From Aquificaceae bacterium (GTDB taxonomy: Bacteria; Aquificota; Aquificia; Aquificales; Aquificaceae): a DNA stretch of 64,000 bases. Position 1 is the stretch's first letter. Every line of letters begins with the position of its first letter. The notes beneath the pieces are model-generated. The model was not told the DNA's origin. It was given only the letters and a program-made list of their open reading frames with translations, and did not search any database. The position numbers and the translations under genes were made by a program. This document shows, one piece after another, positions 51,496 to 59,581 of this stretch. The stretch covers positions 1 through 64,000 of the forward strand of contig JANWWY010000002.1 in the NCBI GenBank assembly GCA_025057455.1, read 5' to 3'.

Positions 51496-53180
51496 AAACC
51501 ACCCTTCTGGGGTATTGCTTTCACGCTCCAACCGTGGAGCTCTGCAATGTGTTTAACTATTGCAAGACCAAGACCCATACCTTCAGGGTTTTCTGAATGA
51601 TAGGGCAGGAAAATAACTTCCTCTTTGCCCTCTTCTATGCCGATTCCGTTGTCCTTGTAAACTATCTTTCCTTCTTCCAATTCTATCCAGACCCTCTTTG
51701 CCCCCCACTCAAGGCTGTTGTTAAACAGATTAAAAAGCATGTCTCTGAGCAGTCTTTCATCTCCAACAACCTTTAGCTCTCCGCTTACTTCAATCTTTAA
51801 GTCTTGGTATATCCTTGCCACCTCCCTTATAAGTTCACCTAGTTCCAACTGTGAAAACTGTGGCTCCAGCTCCGTAGAGAGGCTACGAAATTGGTTTATG
51901 GTTCTTTTTATCCTCTCCAACTCTTCAAGCATGACCCTTGCCATAGGAACTATTTCCTCCTTACCGCATTGCCCCCTCTCCACAGACCTTATAAGTCTTT
52001 CCAGGTTTAGGTTTATTGGTGTCAATGGGTTTTTTATTTCATGGGCTATCCTCTTTACAGCCATTTGCCAAGTTTTGAACCTTTCCGCCAGCAGGATAGA
52101 CTCAAGGTCTTCGTATATTACAACCTTCCCTATGTCCAGCTCTATAGAGCTCTCTCTTATGTTAGTTTTTTTGGAAAGCTCTTCGTAAGCTCTGTTTTTG
52201 AAAGTTTCCCCCTCCTTTGAGAAGAACACTATTCCTACTGGTAAGGCATTGAACAGTTCAATCAGCATCTCCCTTTCTTTACTAAGTCTCTTATAGAGCT
52301 CTTTTAGTTCTTCCTTCATAAGGGAAAAGCTTTTTGCCAGTTCCTCCACTTCGTCCGCACTTTTGGGCACATCTATGCTTACATCAAAGTTTCCCTTAGC
52401 TATCTCCTTGGACCTCTGTGAAAGCTTTTCAAGGGGTAGGCTAATGTACCTTGCTATAAGGTTTCCAAACCATACCGCAGACAGAAAGGATACAAAACCC
52501 GACAGAACAAGGAAGTAAACATAGATGCCCCCTATTATGTCCCTTGCCTTTACCATGTTTCTCAGTTCCGTGGCGGTTTCCTTTATATCACCTATAAGGT
52601 AGTCTACTTTGCCTTCCCTTTGGACTACAACTCTGTAGCCTTCCACGCAGAGGGTTATAGTTTTTTCTCCCCTTGTTTCCTTACATTTGTTATCCTCTTT
52701 CACCTCCAGTATGCCACCCATACCCTCTGTAACACTTGGGTCTATGCCTCCCTTCTTTAGGTCTATAAGTATGTTTCTGTAAATCTCTACTCTTTCCTTT
52801 TCTTCTTCTTGAAGAAGAAGGCTAAGAGTTTCCGATTTTTTGGCCACCTCTTTTAGCTGACCGCTTACAAAGGACTTTGTGGACTGAAGCAGTATAATGG
52901 CCGTAGCAAGGTTCAGGAAGATAAGGGGAGTTATTATGTAAAGCATAAGACTGGTGGAAAGCTTACGCCTTAGAGGTCCTTTTCTTCCTGTTAGGTAGGT
53001 TTTTAAAAATTTCCTAAAAAATACCACAAAAACCAAGAAGAGAACAAGAAGGTCAAGATTTATAACAAGCAAGACAAGAGGGTAGTTAACCTCCCATATT
53101 TCCCTTAGATTATCAAGGAAGGCTACATTTAGAGCGATGAAAAGAATTAAAAAGACCGCAAAGATAAGGTAAAGCCTCAA
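51453..53180 (-). CDS. Membrane sensor histidine kinase, NtrY-like
   Basis: 575 residues. Four hydrophobic helices (YLIFAVFLILFIALNVAFL, LLVINLDLLVLFLVFVVFF, LMLYIITPLIFLNLATAIILL, VYFLVLSGFVSFLSAVWF), a HAMP linker (ARYISLPLEKLSQRSKEIAKGNFDVSI), a short PAS-like part, then the H-box RIAHEIKNPLTPINLNLERL, N-box LFNNSLEWGA and G-boxes DNGIGIEEG and GMGLGLAIVKHI. The H-box sequence and topology are those of NtrY. It overlaps phoU by 4 bp. The NtrX-like regulator at 26 kb is a candidate partner; a PhoR-like role is the alternative because of phoU. Confidence 0.92.
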   Translation of the reverse strand: MRLYLIFAVFLILFIALNVAFLDNLREIWEVNYPLVLLVINLDLLVLFLVFVVFFRKFLKTYLTGRKGPLRRKLSTSLMLYIITPLIFLNLATAIILLQSTKSFVSGQLKEVAKKSETLSLLLQEEEKERVEIYRNILIDLKKGGIDPSVTEGMGGILEVKEDNKCKETRGEKTITLCVEGYRVVVQREGKVDYLIGDIKETATELRNMVKARDIIGGIYVYFLVLSGFVSFLSAVWFGNLIARYISLPLEKLSQRSKEIAKGNFDVSIDVPKSADEVEELAKSFSLMKEELKELYKRLSKEREMLIELFNALPVGIVFFSKEGETFKNRAYEELSKKTNIRESSIELDIGKVVIYEDLESILLAERFKTWQMAVKRIAHEIKNPLTPINLNLERLIRSVERGQCGKEEIVPMARVMLEELERIKRTINQFRSLSTELEPQFSQLELGELIREVARIYQDLKIEVSGELKVVGDERLLRDMLFNLFNNSLEWGAKRVWIELEEGKIVYKDNGIGIEEGKEEVIFLPYHSENPEGMGLGLAIVKHIAELHGWSVKAIPQKGGFYAVFELRSRKGII

Positions 53181-53848
53181 TGCATTTCTTTCTCCTTCGT
53201 ATGCTGGTGTTTAACCACTTCTCCCTCAGACCAGTATATGGTCATCTCCGCAATGTTCTCCGCATGGTCTGCCATTCTCTCAAAATGTCTTGCCACAAAG
53301 GAAAGATGTATAGACCTTTTTATGTTTCTGTGGTCTTCAAGCATGTAGGTTATAAGCTCTCTTTGCACCTGATGGTACAGTTCATCCACCATATCGTCCC
53401 TTTCTATAACTTTTTTTGCAAGAGCTACATCCCTTTGGAAGAAAGACAGCACTGCATCCTCTATCATGCTCTTTACGTTTGCAGCCATGAGATTAAGGTT
53501 TATGTATGGTTTTAGAGGTGGCTCTTGTGCCAATAGGATTGCTCTCTCCGCTACGTTTTCAGCCTCGTCCGCTATTCTTTCAAGGTCGGAGACTATCTTG
53601 TACATACCCATAATAAGCCTTAGGTCTACAGCTTCTGGTTGGTACAGGGCTATCATCCTAATGCAACGTCTTTCTATTTCCACCTCCATTTGGTCAATTT
53701 GGTCATCACCTTTTATGATTTCCTCTGCCAGCTCTATGTCTTGTCTGTTCAAAGCCTCTATGGCTTTATCCACCGCATCCTTCACAAGACCAGCCATCCT
53801 TATGACTATGTTTTTTGTTTCCTCCAACTCCTGAAAAAGTTTCATCAT
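53177..53848 (-). CDS. phoU: Phosphate signalling complex protein PhoU
   Basis: 223 residues with the two PhoU three-helix repeats. PhoU links the Pst transporter to the PhoR kinase and represses phosphate uptake. Metal-binding Glu/Asp clusters are seen in AEEIIKGDDQIDQMEVEIERRCIRMIALYQPEAVDLRLI and in the second repeat AKKVIERDDMVDELYHQVQREL, VARHFERMADHAENIAEMTIYW. No pst genes follow; instead the NtrY-like kinase is coupled to it. A Pho-box-like repeat and TATACT box lie upstream, with ribosome site AGGAGGG. Confidence 0.95.
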   Translation of the reverse strand: MMKLFQELEETKNIVIRMAGLVKDAVDKAIEALNRQDIELAEEIIKGDDQIDQMEVEIERRCIRMIALYQPEAVDLRLIMGMYKIVSDLERIADEAENVAERAILLAQEPPLKPYINLNLMAANVKSMIEDAVLSFFQRDVALAKKVIERDDMVDELYHQVQRELITYMLEDHRNIKRSIHLSFVARHFERMADHAENIAEMTIYWSEGEVVKHQHTKEKEMH

Positions 53849-53860
53849 GACCCTCCTATT

Positions 53861-53901
53861 AGTATAGCATTTTAAAGTTGCTTTGTTAAGATTTGGTTAA
53901 G
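53861..53901 (-). promoter_or_regulatory. Pho-box-like direct repeat and -10 box before phoU
   Basis: On the minus strand CTTAACCAAAT and CTTAACAAAGC are adjacent 11-bp direct repeats (53901-53880), the spacing of PhoB/PhoP sites. They stand 13 bp before a TATACT box (53866-53861). This is where an activator that replaces a -35 element would bind. The half-site TTAACM resembles the TTAACA of PhoP in Bacillus more than the CTGTCAT of E. coli. Confidence 0.5.
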
Positions 53902-53909
53902 AATGCGCG

Positions 53910-54563
53910 CTATTCCCCACACCTTATCACCTTTATTTCTACCTCTGTAATACCATCTCTAAGCACGTCCAAATCTTCTGCTGCCCTGTAGGAAAGGTCT
54001 ATGACTCTGCCTTCTTTAAAGGGTCCCCTGTCTATGATTTTTACGATAACTTCCTTCCCGTTTTTTAGGTTTCTTACTTTAGCTAAACTACCAAGAGGAA
54101 GGTCAGGACTTGCGGCGTAATACTGGTAGGCATCATACTTGACTCCGTAGGGTGTCTCTCTTCCGTGGTATGGGTCTTTGTAGTAGCTGGCGAGACCTCT
54201 TATGTATCCAGTACATTCCCTTTTATCATCCACGCCGCACCTCTGCACTTCAACCCGTGCCTTAAAGGGTGGTTCTCCAAGTTGTCCTTTAAACTTCTCA
54301 GGAATGCATATACCCTTAACATCATCCCTTCTAAAGACGGCTATGGTTATACTTTTGCCACTTTGTAAACTTACTATCCTCACCCTGCTCCCGCTTTGTA
54401 CCTTGTCGCTGTAGGCTCTATCACCATCACAGTAAAAACCTGTTGTATAAACAACATCAGGGCAGTTTACCTTTAGAAAACTTACAACCTCCTCCGTGCG
54501 TTCTCTAACCACAACAGAACAGGAGAGGGGAAGGGTCAGCAAGAGAGGAATAAGCCTTCTCAT
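53910..54563 (-). CDS. RlpA-like lipoprotein (double-psi beta-barrel)
   Basis: 217 residues. Lipoprotein signal peptide with Cys near residue 15 (LLTLPLSCSVV). The C-terminal 100 residues are an RlpA domain: GLASYYKDPYHGRETPYGVKYDAYQYYAASPDLPLGSLAKVRNLKNGKEVIVKIIDRGPF in pieces, followed by GRVIDLSYRAAEDL with the catalytic-type Asp. RlpA proteins cut glycan strands lacking stem peptides at the septum. The N-terminal part (VRERTEEVVSFLKVNCPDVVYTTGFYCDG) has no known domain. No SPOR domain. Confidence 0.85.
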   Translation of the reverse strand: MRRLIPLLLTLPLSCSVVVRERTEEVVSFLKVNCPDVVYTTGFYCDGDRAYSDKVQSGSRVRIVSLQSGKSITIAVFRRDDVKGICIPEKFKGQLGEPPFKARVEVQRCGVDDKRECTGYIRGLASYYKDPYHGRETPYGVKYDAYQYYAASPDLPLGSLAKVRNLKNGKEVIVKIIDRGPFKEGRVIDLSYRAAEDLDVLRDGITEVEIKVIRCGE

Positions 54564-55450
54564 ATCCTTCTGTAGATTAGAGAGAGTAAAAGACCGTTTA
54601 GATTCTGGAAAAGGCTAAACAGAGCTCCAGGAAGTGCGGAAAGGGGTGAGAAGTATTTTACTGCCAGAACCACCGCAAGCCCAGAGTTTTGCATACCTAC
54701 CTCTATGGATAGTGTTTTTGCCATCCTTCTATCGAGTCCCACAAAAAGACCTAAAACGTACCCAAGAAAGAAGCCCAAAAGGTTGTGAAGAATTACAAGC
54801 ACAAGCAGGCTAAATCCCACATCCTTTAACCTTCCAGCGTTCAGGGCAAGCACTATCGCTATTATGACTCCTATGAAAACTGCAACCAAGTAGGGAATAA
54901 ACCTTTCTAGGAAAAAGGACTTTAATAAGAACCTTCTCAAGAAGAGACCAAAGACCACCGGCATTAGGATAATGAGCAAGAGGTCTCTTACCATGTCCCA
55001 AAGGGGAACTTCCACTTTTTTGCCTATGAGCATATATGTCAACAGTGGCGTCAGTATGGGTGAAAGTAGGGTGGAAAAGGTGGTCATGCTCACCGAATAA
55101 GCAACATCGCCTCTTGAGAGGTAAGTTATTAGGTTAGAGGCCGTTCCGCCCGGTGCTGTACCTACTAGGACCGCACCGTATAGAAAATTGACATCAACCT
55201 TCAAGGCATTGGCTATGGAATAACCAAGTAATGGCATAATGCTATACTGCAAGACTCCCGCATAAGCTATGGAAAAGGGTTTTTTTAGTATGCGCGTAAA
55301 GTCCTGAGGTTTAAGGGCCAAACCCATAAAAAGCATGACAAAGGCAAGCATAGGGACTATGGCAGGCTTAAGATTAACAAAGAGGTCCCCTGCGTAAATT
55401 CCAAGAAAACTAAACACGAGCACTATAAGAAGAGTTAGGATGGGCTCCAT
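54560..55450 (-). CDS. BASS-family (bile acid:Na+ symporter-like) transporter
   Basis: 296 residues, nine to ten hydrophobic helices. The family pattern is clear: MLAFVMLFMGLALKPQDFTRIL, YSIMPLLGYSIANAL, LVGTAPGGTASNLITYLSRGDVAYSVSMT and SIEVGMQNSGLAVVLAVKYFSPLSALPGALFS, where Glu and Gln of EVGMQN bind sodium. Substrates include bile acids, pantoate, 2-oxo acids and others, so the cargo here is open. Overlaps rlpA by 4 bp; divergent from the SurA-like gene by 17 bp. Confidence 0.92.
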   Translation of the reverse strand: MEPILTLLIVLVFSFLGIYAGDLFVNLKPAIVPMLAFVMLFMGLALKPQDFTRILKKPFSIAYAGVLQYSIMPLLGYSIANALKVDVNFLYGAVLVGTAPGGTASNLITYLSRGDVAYSVSMTTFSTLLSPILTPLLTYMLIGKKVEVPLWDMVRDLLLIILMPVVFGLFLRRFLLKSFFLERFIPYLVAVFIGVIIAIVLALNAGRLKDVGFSLLVLVILHNLLGFFLGYVLGLFVGLDRRMAKTLSIEVGMQNSGLAVVLAVKYFSPLSALPGALFSLFQNLNGLLLSLIYRRI

Positions 55451-55455
55451 ACTGC

Positions 55456-55461
55456 TATAAT
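55456..55461 (+). promoter_or_regulatory. -10 box of the SurA-like gene (leaderless arrangement)
   Basis: TATAAT, then ATACCC, then the ATG at 55468. Identical over 15 bases to the murC start region. Confidence 0.62.
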
Positions 55462-55467
55462 ATACCC

Positions 55468-56292
55468 ATGAAGCTCCTTGTTTTTCTGCTTGTGCTTATG
55501 GAGCTTGCCACCGCAAGAGTTGTAGCTAGAATAGACAAGGAAACAATAACCGTGGACGAGCTTAGGCAGGCCTTTAACGCCTACTGGCGGGAAATACTAC
55601 ACCTCCCTATAGCAAGGTCTACGCCAAGGGACCTTCAGGAATTTCTCGTGGAATATGTAAGGAGCAAGATAATACAGGTGGAAGCTAAGAAAATGGGCAT
55701 TTCCCTGTCCAGTTGGGAGATTGAGGAATACTTGGAAAAAAACGTAGGTAGCAAAAGATTAAGCAATGTAGCCAAAGAGCTCATAATAACAGAGGTGCTA
55801 AGTCAGAAGATAGTAGACAGAATAGCCAAGGATGTGGACTTAAAAGAGGGTCAGATAACAGCTTACTACTATTTAAATTTGAGAGATTTTAAACTGCCAG
55901 CTCAGGTTCTGTTGGAAAGGTATTCCGCAGGGGACTTAGATAGTGCAAACGATGCCTACTACAACCTTACGCGAGGCTTACCCGTTAAAGAAGATAAGAA
56001 GATAAGGGTGGGACAGCCCATGTGGTATTCTATACAAACCTTGCCAGAGGTGGTAAGAAGACAGCTACATCCGTACGACATTGGAAAAGCCACCAAACCC
56101 ATAGAGGTTGGTGGGATGTATGTGATATTTAGAGTGGCAGACAGAAGGGGAAGTGGTATAATGCCCCTCGAAGAGGCAAAACCCATAGTAAGGGAGAAGC
56201 TTCTTAGGGAAAAAAGGCAGGAGGTTTTCCAAAAATGGTTTCAAGAGGTATCAAAGAGGTACTCTGTGGAGTTTTACTTTGGACAGCTTTGA
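55468..56292 (+). CDS. SurA-like periplasmic peptidyl-prolyl isomerase
   Basis: 274 residues with a signal peptide (KLLVFLLVLMELATA). After a SurA N-terminal helical part (VDELRQAFNAYWREI ... SWEIEEYLEKNV), a parvulin-type rotamase region follows (QVLLERYSAGDLDSANDAYYNL ... LPEVVRRQLHPYDIGKATKPIEVGGMYVIFRVADRR), although the usual His motif of active parvulins is weak. It probably assists outer-membrane protein folding. It overlaps the next SurA-like gene by 58 bp. Confidence 0.85.
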   Translation: MKLLVFLLVLMELATARVVARIDKETITVDELRQAFNAYWREILHLPIARSTPRDLQEFLVEYVRSKIIQVEAKKMGISLSSWEIEEYLEKNVGSKRLSNVAKELIITEVLSQKIVDRIAKDVDLKEGQITAYYYLNLRDFKLPAQVLLERYSAGDLDSANDAYYNLTRGLPVKEDKKIRVGQPMWYSIQTLPEVVRRQLHPYDIGKATKPIEVGGMYVIFRVADRRGSGIMPLEEAKPIVREKLLREKRQEVFQKWFQEVSKRYSVEFYFGQL

Positions 56293-57074
56293 GCTTTGCT
56301 TCTTTGGTTGATAGGGTTGTAGCTTCTGTAAACTCAGAACCCATACTTGAGAGCGACGTGAAGATGGGCATGCTTTTTTATGAGACCACAGACAGAAAGC
56401 TGGTAGTGGAAAAGCTTATAGAAGACATGCTCTTGTATCAATTTCTCTTGGGAAGGGGGCTACAAGTGCCCCAGGAGCTTATAGATGAAGCCCTGCAAAA
56501 CATAGCGAGGGCTAATAGAACAAGCCTTGAGTCCATAGCGGAAGAACTTGCAAAGGAGAACCTAACCCTTAGGGACCTAAGAAGGTTCCTTGAAAGGGAA
56601 ATACTTGCTACGCAGGGTTTGAGGGCTCTTTTAGAGAGAGAAGTCAGAGTATCTGATGCGGAGGTTGAGCTGGAAATGCTAAAGAGGGGTAATGTAAGAG
56701 TGTTAAGGAATATAGAGCTTCTTGTAGTTGAGAAAAAGGACTGGGACAAACTCAAGAGGGTTTTTGACCCACAAAAGAGTCTTGAAGAAATTGCAAAGGC
56801 TATGGGCGTGAAGGTAGAAAGGTTAAAGGTTGGTAAAGGTGAGCTGATAGAGGTTCTGGACAGGGAGGTCTGGAAATCGGGTTTGGGAGAGCTGGTCTTT
56901 GCAGAGGACAGAGACAGTGTTTACATAGCAAAGGTCATATCTCAAGAGGAAGTTAAGGAAGATAAGAGTAAAGAAGAGCTAAGGCAAGAACTCCTTTCAA
57001 AGAAGGTAGAGCAAAGAAGAGCGGAGCTTTTAGAAAGACTAAGAAAGAACAGCTTTATTAAGGTAATCCAGTAG
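56235..57074 (+). CDS. SurA N-terminal domain-like periplasmic protein
   Basis: 279 residues. A signal peptide (GIKEVLCGVLLWTALSFA) is followed by the SurA N-terminal pattern LVDRVVASVNSEPILESDVKMGM and LVVEKLIEDMLLYQFLLGRGLQVPQELIDEALQNIARAN. No clear parvulin domain is seen. It begins inside the upstream gene in another frame and probably arose with it as a pair of outer-membrane biogenesis chaperones. The 3' end overlaps the convergent HAD gene by 36 bp. Confidence 0.85.
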   Translation: MVSRGIKEVLCGVLLWTALSFASLVDRVVASVNSEPILESDVKMGMLFYETTDRKLVVEKLIEDMLLYQFLLGRGLQVPQELIDEALQNIARANRTSLESIAEELAKENLTLRDLRRFLEREILATQGLRALLEREVRVSDAEVELEMLKRGNVRVLRNIELLVVEKKDWDKLKRVFDPQKSLEEIAKAMGVKVERLKVGKGELIEVLDREVWKSGLGELVFAEDRDSVYIAKVISQEEVKEDKSKEELRQELLSKKVEQRRAELLERLRKNSFIKVIQ

Positions 57075-57836
57075 TTCTCTCAAGTTATGGAAGGTAAAGT
57101 CTGGCCTAAAGCCAGATTTCTCCGTTTCCTCTTCCCCATATTTCCCAGTAGTCATAAAAACCGTTTTAATGCCCATGTCCCTCGCACCCATCAAATCTGT
57201 GTACAGGTCGTCGCTAACTAAGTAAATCACGTCGCCAACCATACCCTTTAAGGCATGTTCCATATAATCCTTTGAAGGTTTTCCAAGATTTGGTAGGCTT
57301 TCGCCATAATTGCATGCATGAGCTATGGCAATTGCTACAGAGCCTGCACCAGGGAAATACAGCCCATCATCATCCTTTACTATCCTGCTTAGGTTTATAG
57401 GTATTAGTTTTGCATTGGACAAAAAGACCGCCGAGGTAGCAATTTTTAACTTCTTAAAGTCTATGTTTCTATCCTGACCTATAACCACCGCATCTACTCT
57501 GTGGTCTTCAGCCAGTTCAAACCCAAAGCTTTTTAAGTAATCCTCTACCGCTGGCATGCCTATAAAAAAGAGCCTTTTTAAGCCTTTTTCTCTTAAGTAT
57601 TCAATTAGTATGGAAAGGGGCGATACAAATTCATCCTCCGCTAAGTCTATACCCTTTTCCCTGAGTTCTTCTATTATCCATTTTGGAGGTTTTGTGGAGT
57701 TGTTAGAAACGACGCGGAAGGAAACTCCCAGGTTCCTTATACCTTTGAGGAATTCTACAGTATCCGGAAAGGGGTTTAATGCTTTATCCTTGACCAGCAC
57801 GCCATCCATATCAAGAAGGAGGATAGGTCTTTTCAT
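57039..57836 (-). CDS. HAD-IIA family phosphatase (NagD-like)
   Basis: 265 residues. Motif I LLLDMDGVLVKD, motif II VVSNNSTKPPKWI, C2-type cap in between, and motif III/IV LGKPSKDYMEHAL and LVSDDLYTDLMGARDMGIKTVFMTTGKYG. The group includes NagD, p-nitrophenylphosphatases and phosphoglycolate phosphatases, so the substrate (a nucleotide or sugar phosphate) is open. It follows minE with a 4-bp overlap, last gene of the min operon. Confidence 0.9.
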   Translation of the reverse strand: MKRPILLLDMDGVLVKDKALNPFPDTVEFLKGIRNLGVSFRVVSNNSTKPPKWIIEELREKGIDLAEDEFVSPLSILIEYLREKGLKRLFFIGMPAVEDYLKSFGFELAEDHRVDAVVIGQDRNIDFKKLKIATSAVFLSNAKLIPINLSRIVKDDDGLYFPGAGSVAIAIAHACNYGESLPNLGKPSKDYMEHALKGMVGDVIYLVSDDLYTDLMGARDMGIKTVFMTTGKYGEEETEKSGFRPDFTFHNLRELLDYLNKAVLS

Positions 57837-58075
57837 TGCCTAAAAGGTATGCTTATCCAGAGCTCGTCAAAGCCTTCCTTTTCCCTCTTTATATCTACCT
57901 CTATCTTTCTTACTTCAAACTGTGGATACTTGGAAAACACATATATAAGGTCATCTTTGAGGCGGTCCACGAAGTTTGGCGGAAGTCCCTTTCTCTCGTA
58001 AGATAACACCAGCGTAAGCCTTTTCTTTGCCTCATCTTTACTCTTACCTCTGCCGAAGAGAAGTTCCCATATCAT
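57833..58075 (-). CDS. minE: Cell division topological specificity factor MinE
   Basis: 80 residues. MinE stimulates the MinD ATPase and keeps the division inhibitor off mid-cell. An amphipathic N-terminal helix (MIWELLFG) precedes the MinD-binding segment AKKRLTLVLSYERKGLPPNFVDRLKDDLIYVFSKY, and the C-terminal topological domain is RKIEVDIKREKEGFDELWISIPF. Two bp behind minD. Confidence 0.95.
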   Translation of the reverse strand: MIWELLFGRGKSKDEAKKRLTLVLSYERKGLPPNFVDRLKDDLIYVFSKYPQFEVRKIEVDIKREKEGFDELWISIPFRQ

Positions 58076-58077
58076 GC

Positions 58078-58866
58078 TTATCTCCCCAAAAGCCTTTCGA
58101 GTAAACTTTTCTTTTCACCGTATCTAACCATAGGCACATCCTCACCCTCCAGCCTTCTTGCCAAATCCATGATAGCCTTTGAAGCGTCGTATTCCATTGA
58201 AAGCACTATTGGCTCGCCTCTGTTGGTAAAGTCTACGAGTTTTGGTTCTTCTGGAATTATGCCTATAGGTTGTGCCTTAAGTATATCCACTATATCCTCT
58301 ACCGATAGCATCTCACCCTTTTTTACGTTCCCCCACCTTATCCTGTTTATGACCAAATAGTACTCTCTTTTGCCCATGTTTTCCAAGAGCCCTATTATTC
58401 TATCTGCATCCCTTATGGAGGATACTTCAGGATTAACTATGACAAGAGCAACATCCGCAGGTAGAGCAGCTATCTGAAAACCCCGCTCTATGCCAGCCGG
58501 TGAGTCTATAAGAATATAGTCAAACTCACCTGTTTCTTTAACCTTTTCTATCATCTCCACCCATTTGTCTCTATCAATGGCATCCTTGTTCTTAGTTTGA
58601 TTGGCTGGTAATAGCCAGAGACTTAGACCCCTTTTGTCCCTTACAAGAGCCTTGTGAAATTCCGCCCTGTTTTCCAGTACATCCAAAACATCGTAAACTA
58701 TTCGGTTTTCTAAGCCTAAGATCATATCAAGGTTTCTAAGACCTATGTCCGCATCCACTGCAAGGACTTTTCTGCCCAGGCTTGCAAGAGCAACACCAAG
58801 GTTTGCCGTTATGGTGGTTTTGCCTACGCCCCCCTTTCCAGAAGTCACCACAAAAATCTTACTCAT
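58078..58866 (-). CDS. minD: Septum site-determining protein MinD
   Basis: 262 residues. The deviant Walker A VTSGKGGVGKTTITANLG, the switch region AVDADIGLRNLDMILGLENRIVYD and the Walker B-like FDYILIDSPAGIERGF are complete. The membrane-targeting amphipathic helix is at the C-terminus (KKSLLERLLGR). It recruits MinC to the membrane. Directly joined to minC. Confidence 0.97.
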   Translation of the reverse strand: MSKIFVVTSGKGGVGKTTITANLGVALASLGRKVLAVDADIGLRNLDMILGLENRIVYDVLDVLENRAEFHKALVRDKRGLSLWLLPANQTKNKDAIDRDKWVEMIEKVKETGEFDYILIDSPAGIERGFQIAALPADVALVIVNPEVSSIRDADRIIGLLENMGKREYYLVINRIRWGNVKKGEMLSVEDIVDILKAQPIGIIPEEPKLVDFTNRGEPIVLSMEYDASKAIMDLARRLEGEDVPMVRYGEKKSLLERLLGR

Positions 58867-59445
58867 TTATACCCTCTCAAGTATTATAATTCCATTTTCA
58901 ACCCTTGCAACCTCGGGGTATCCTGGTGATTTTCTTTCCGCTTCATCCAGTATGGCTACTTTTTTTCCTATTCTAACTTGCTGAGGTTCCATTTCCAAAG
59001 CTACCACCACAGCACCCTCGTCACCCAAAGCACCCGCAATGGCCACTCCCCTTAGCTTACCCATAACTATGATGTTCCCCGTAGCTACAACTTGTGCATC
59101 CTTATTTACATCCCCTAAAACCAAGACATCCCCGCTATGTTCCACTCTTTGACCAGACCTTAGATGCCTCCGCACTATCAAAAGCCTCTCTCTAACAAAG
59201 CCTTCTTTTGGTCCACCGCTAATTTTCTTGACGCTCCTTACGCCTCTCTCGGAAAGCAAGCTCTCTATTTTTTCCACATCTTCCTTGGGTAATATATTAT
59301 TCTTGCAGTCTATTAGCACATAACTGCCTTCAAAGAGTCGTGAGGATATTCTATTGCTTATCTCTTCCACAAGGGTGTTTATGTCCCCCTTTTCTTTTAT
59401 TTCTATTAGCACAACAGGAAGAGTGATTCCCTTTATCTCTATCAT
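58867..59445 (-). CDS. minC: Septum site-determining protein MinC
   Basis: 192 residues from the ATG at 59445 (the ORF-track start lies in tRNA-Asn). MinC blocks FtsZ polymerisation. The N-terminal FtsZ-binding domain spans about 1-95, and the C-terminal right-handed beta-helix is recognisable: QRVEHSGDVLVLGDVNKDAQVVATGNIIVMGKLRGVAIAGALGDEGAVVVAL in turns, ending with ARVENGIIILERV. First protein gene behind the tRNA. Confidence 0.95.
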   Translation of the reverse strand: MIEIKGITLPVVLIEIKEKGDINTLVEEISNRISSRLFEGSYVLIDCKNNILPKEDVEKIESLLSERGVRSVKKISGGPKEGFVRERLLIVRRHLRSGQRVEHSGDVLVLGDVNKDAQVVATGNIIVMGKLRGVAIAGALGDEGAVVVALEMEPQQVRIGKKVAILDEAERKSPGYPEVARVENGIIILERV

Positions 59446-59454
59446 GTTTATCCT

Positions 59455-59530
59455 TGGCTCCGGGGGAGGGACTCGAACCCCCAACCTGACGGTTAACAGC
59501 CGCCTGCTCTGCCCGTTGAGCTACCCCGGA
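59455..59530 (-). tRNA. tRNA-Asn (anticodon GTT)
   Basis: Reverse strand cloverleaf: acceptor TCCGGGG/CCCCGGA, D-arm GCTC...GAGC, anticodon stem GGCGG/CCGTC with loop CTGTTAA (anticodon GTT), T-arm GGGGG-TTCGAGT-CCCTC with one wobble. G plus CCA follow, so CCA is encoded. minC begins 9 bp behind, so tRNA-Asn and minCDE probably share a transcript. Confidence 0.95.
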
Positions 59531-59581
59531 TGCTATATAATATTATACACCAATCTTTGATTTGCTATACTTATATCTACT

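Noticed and set aside
59446-59484. Longer N-terminus of MinC given in the ORF track
   Set aside because: It would be encoded by tRNA-Asn; MIEIKGITLP is the natural start.
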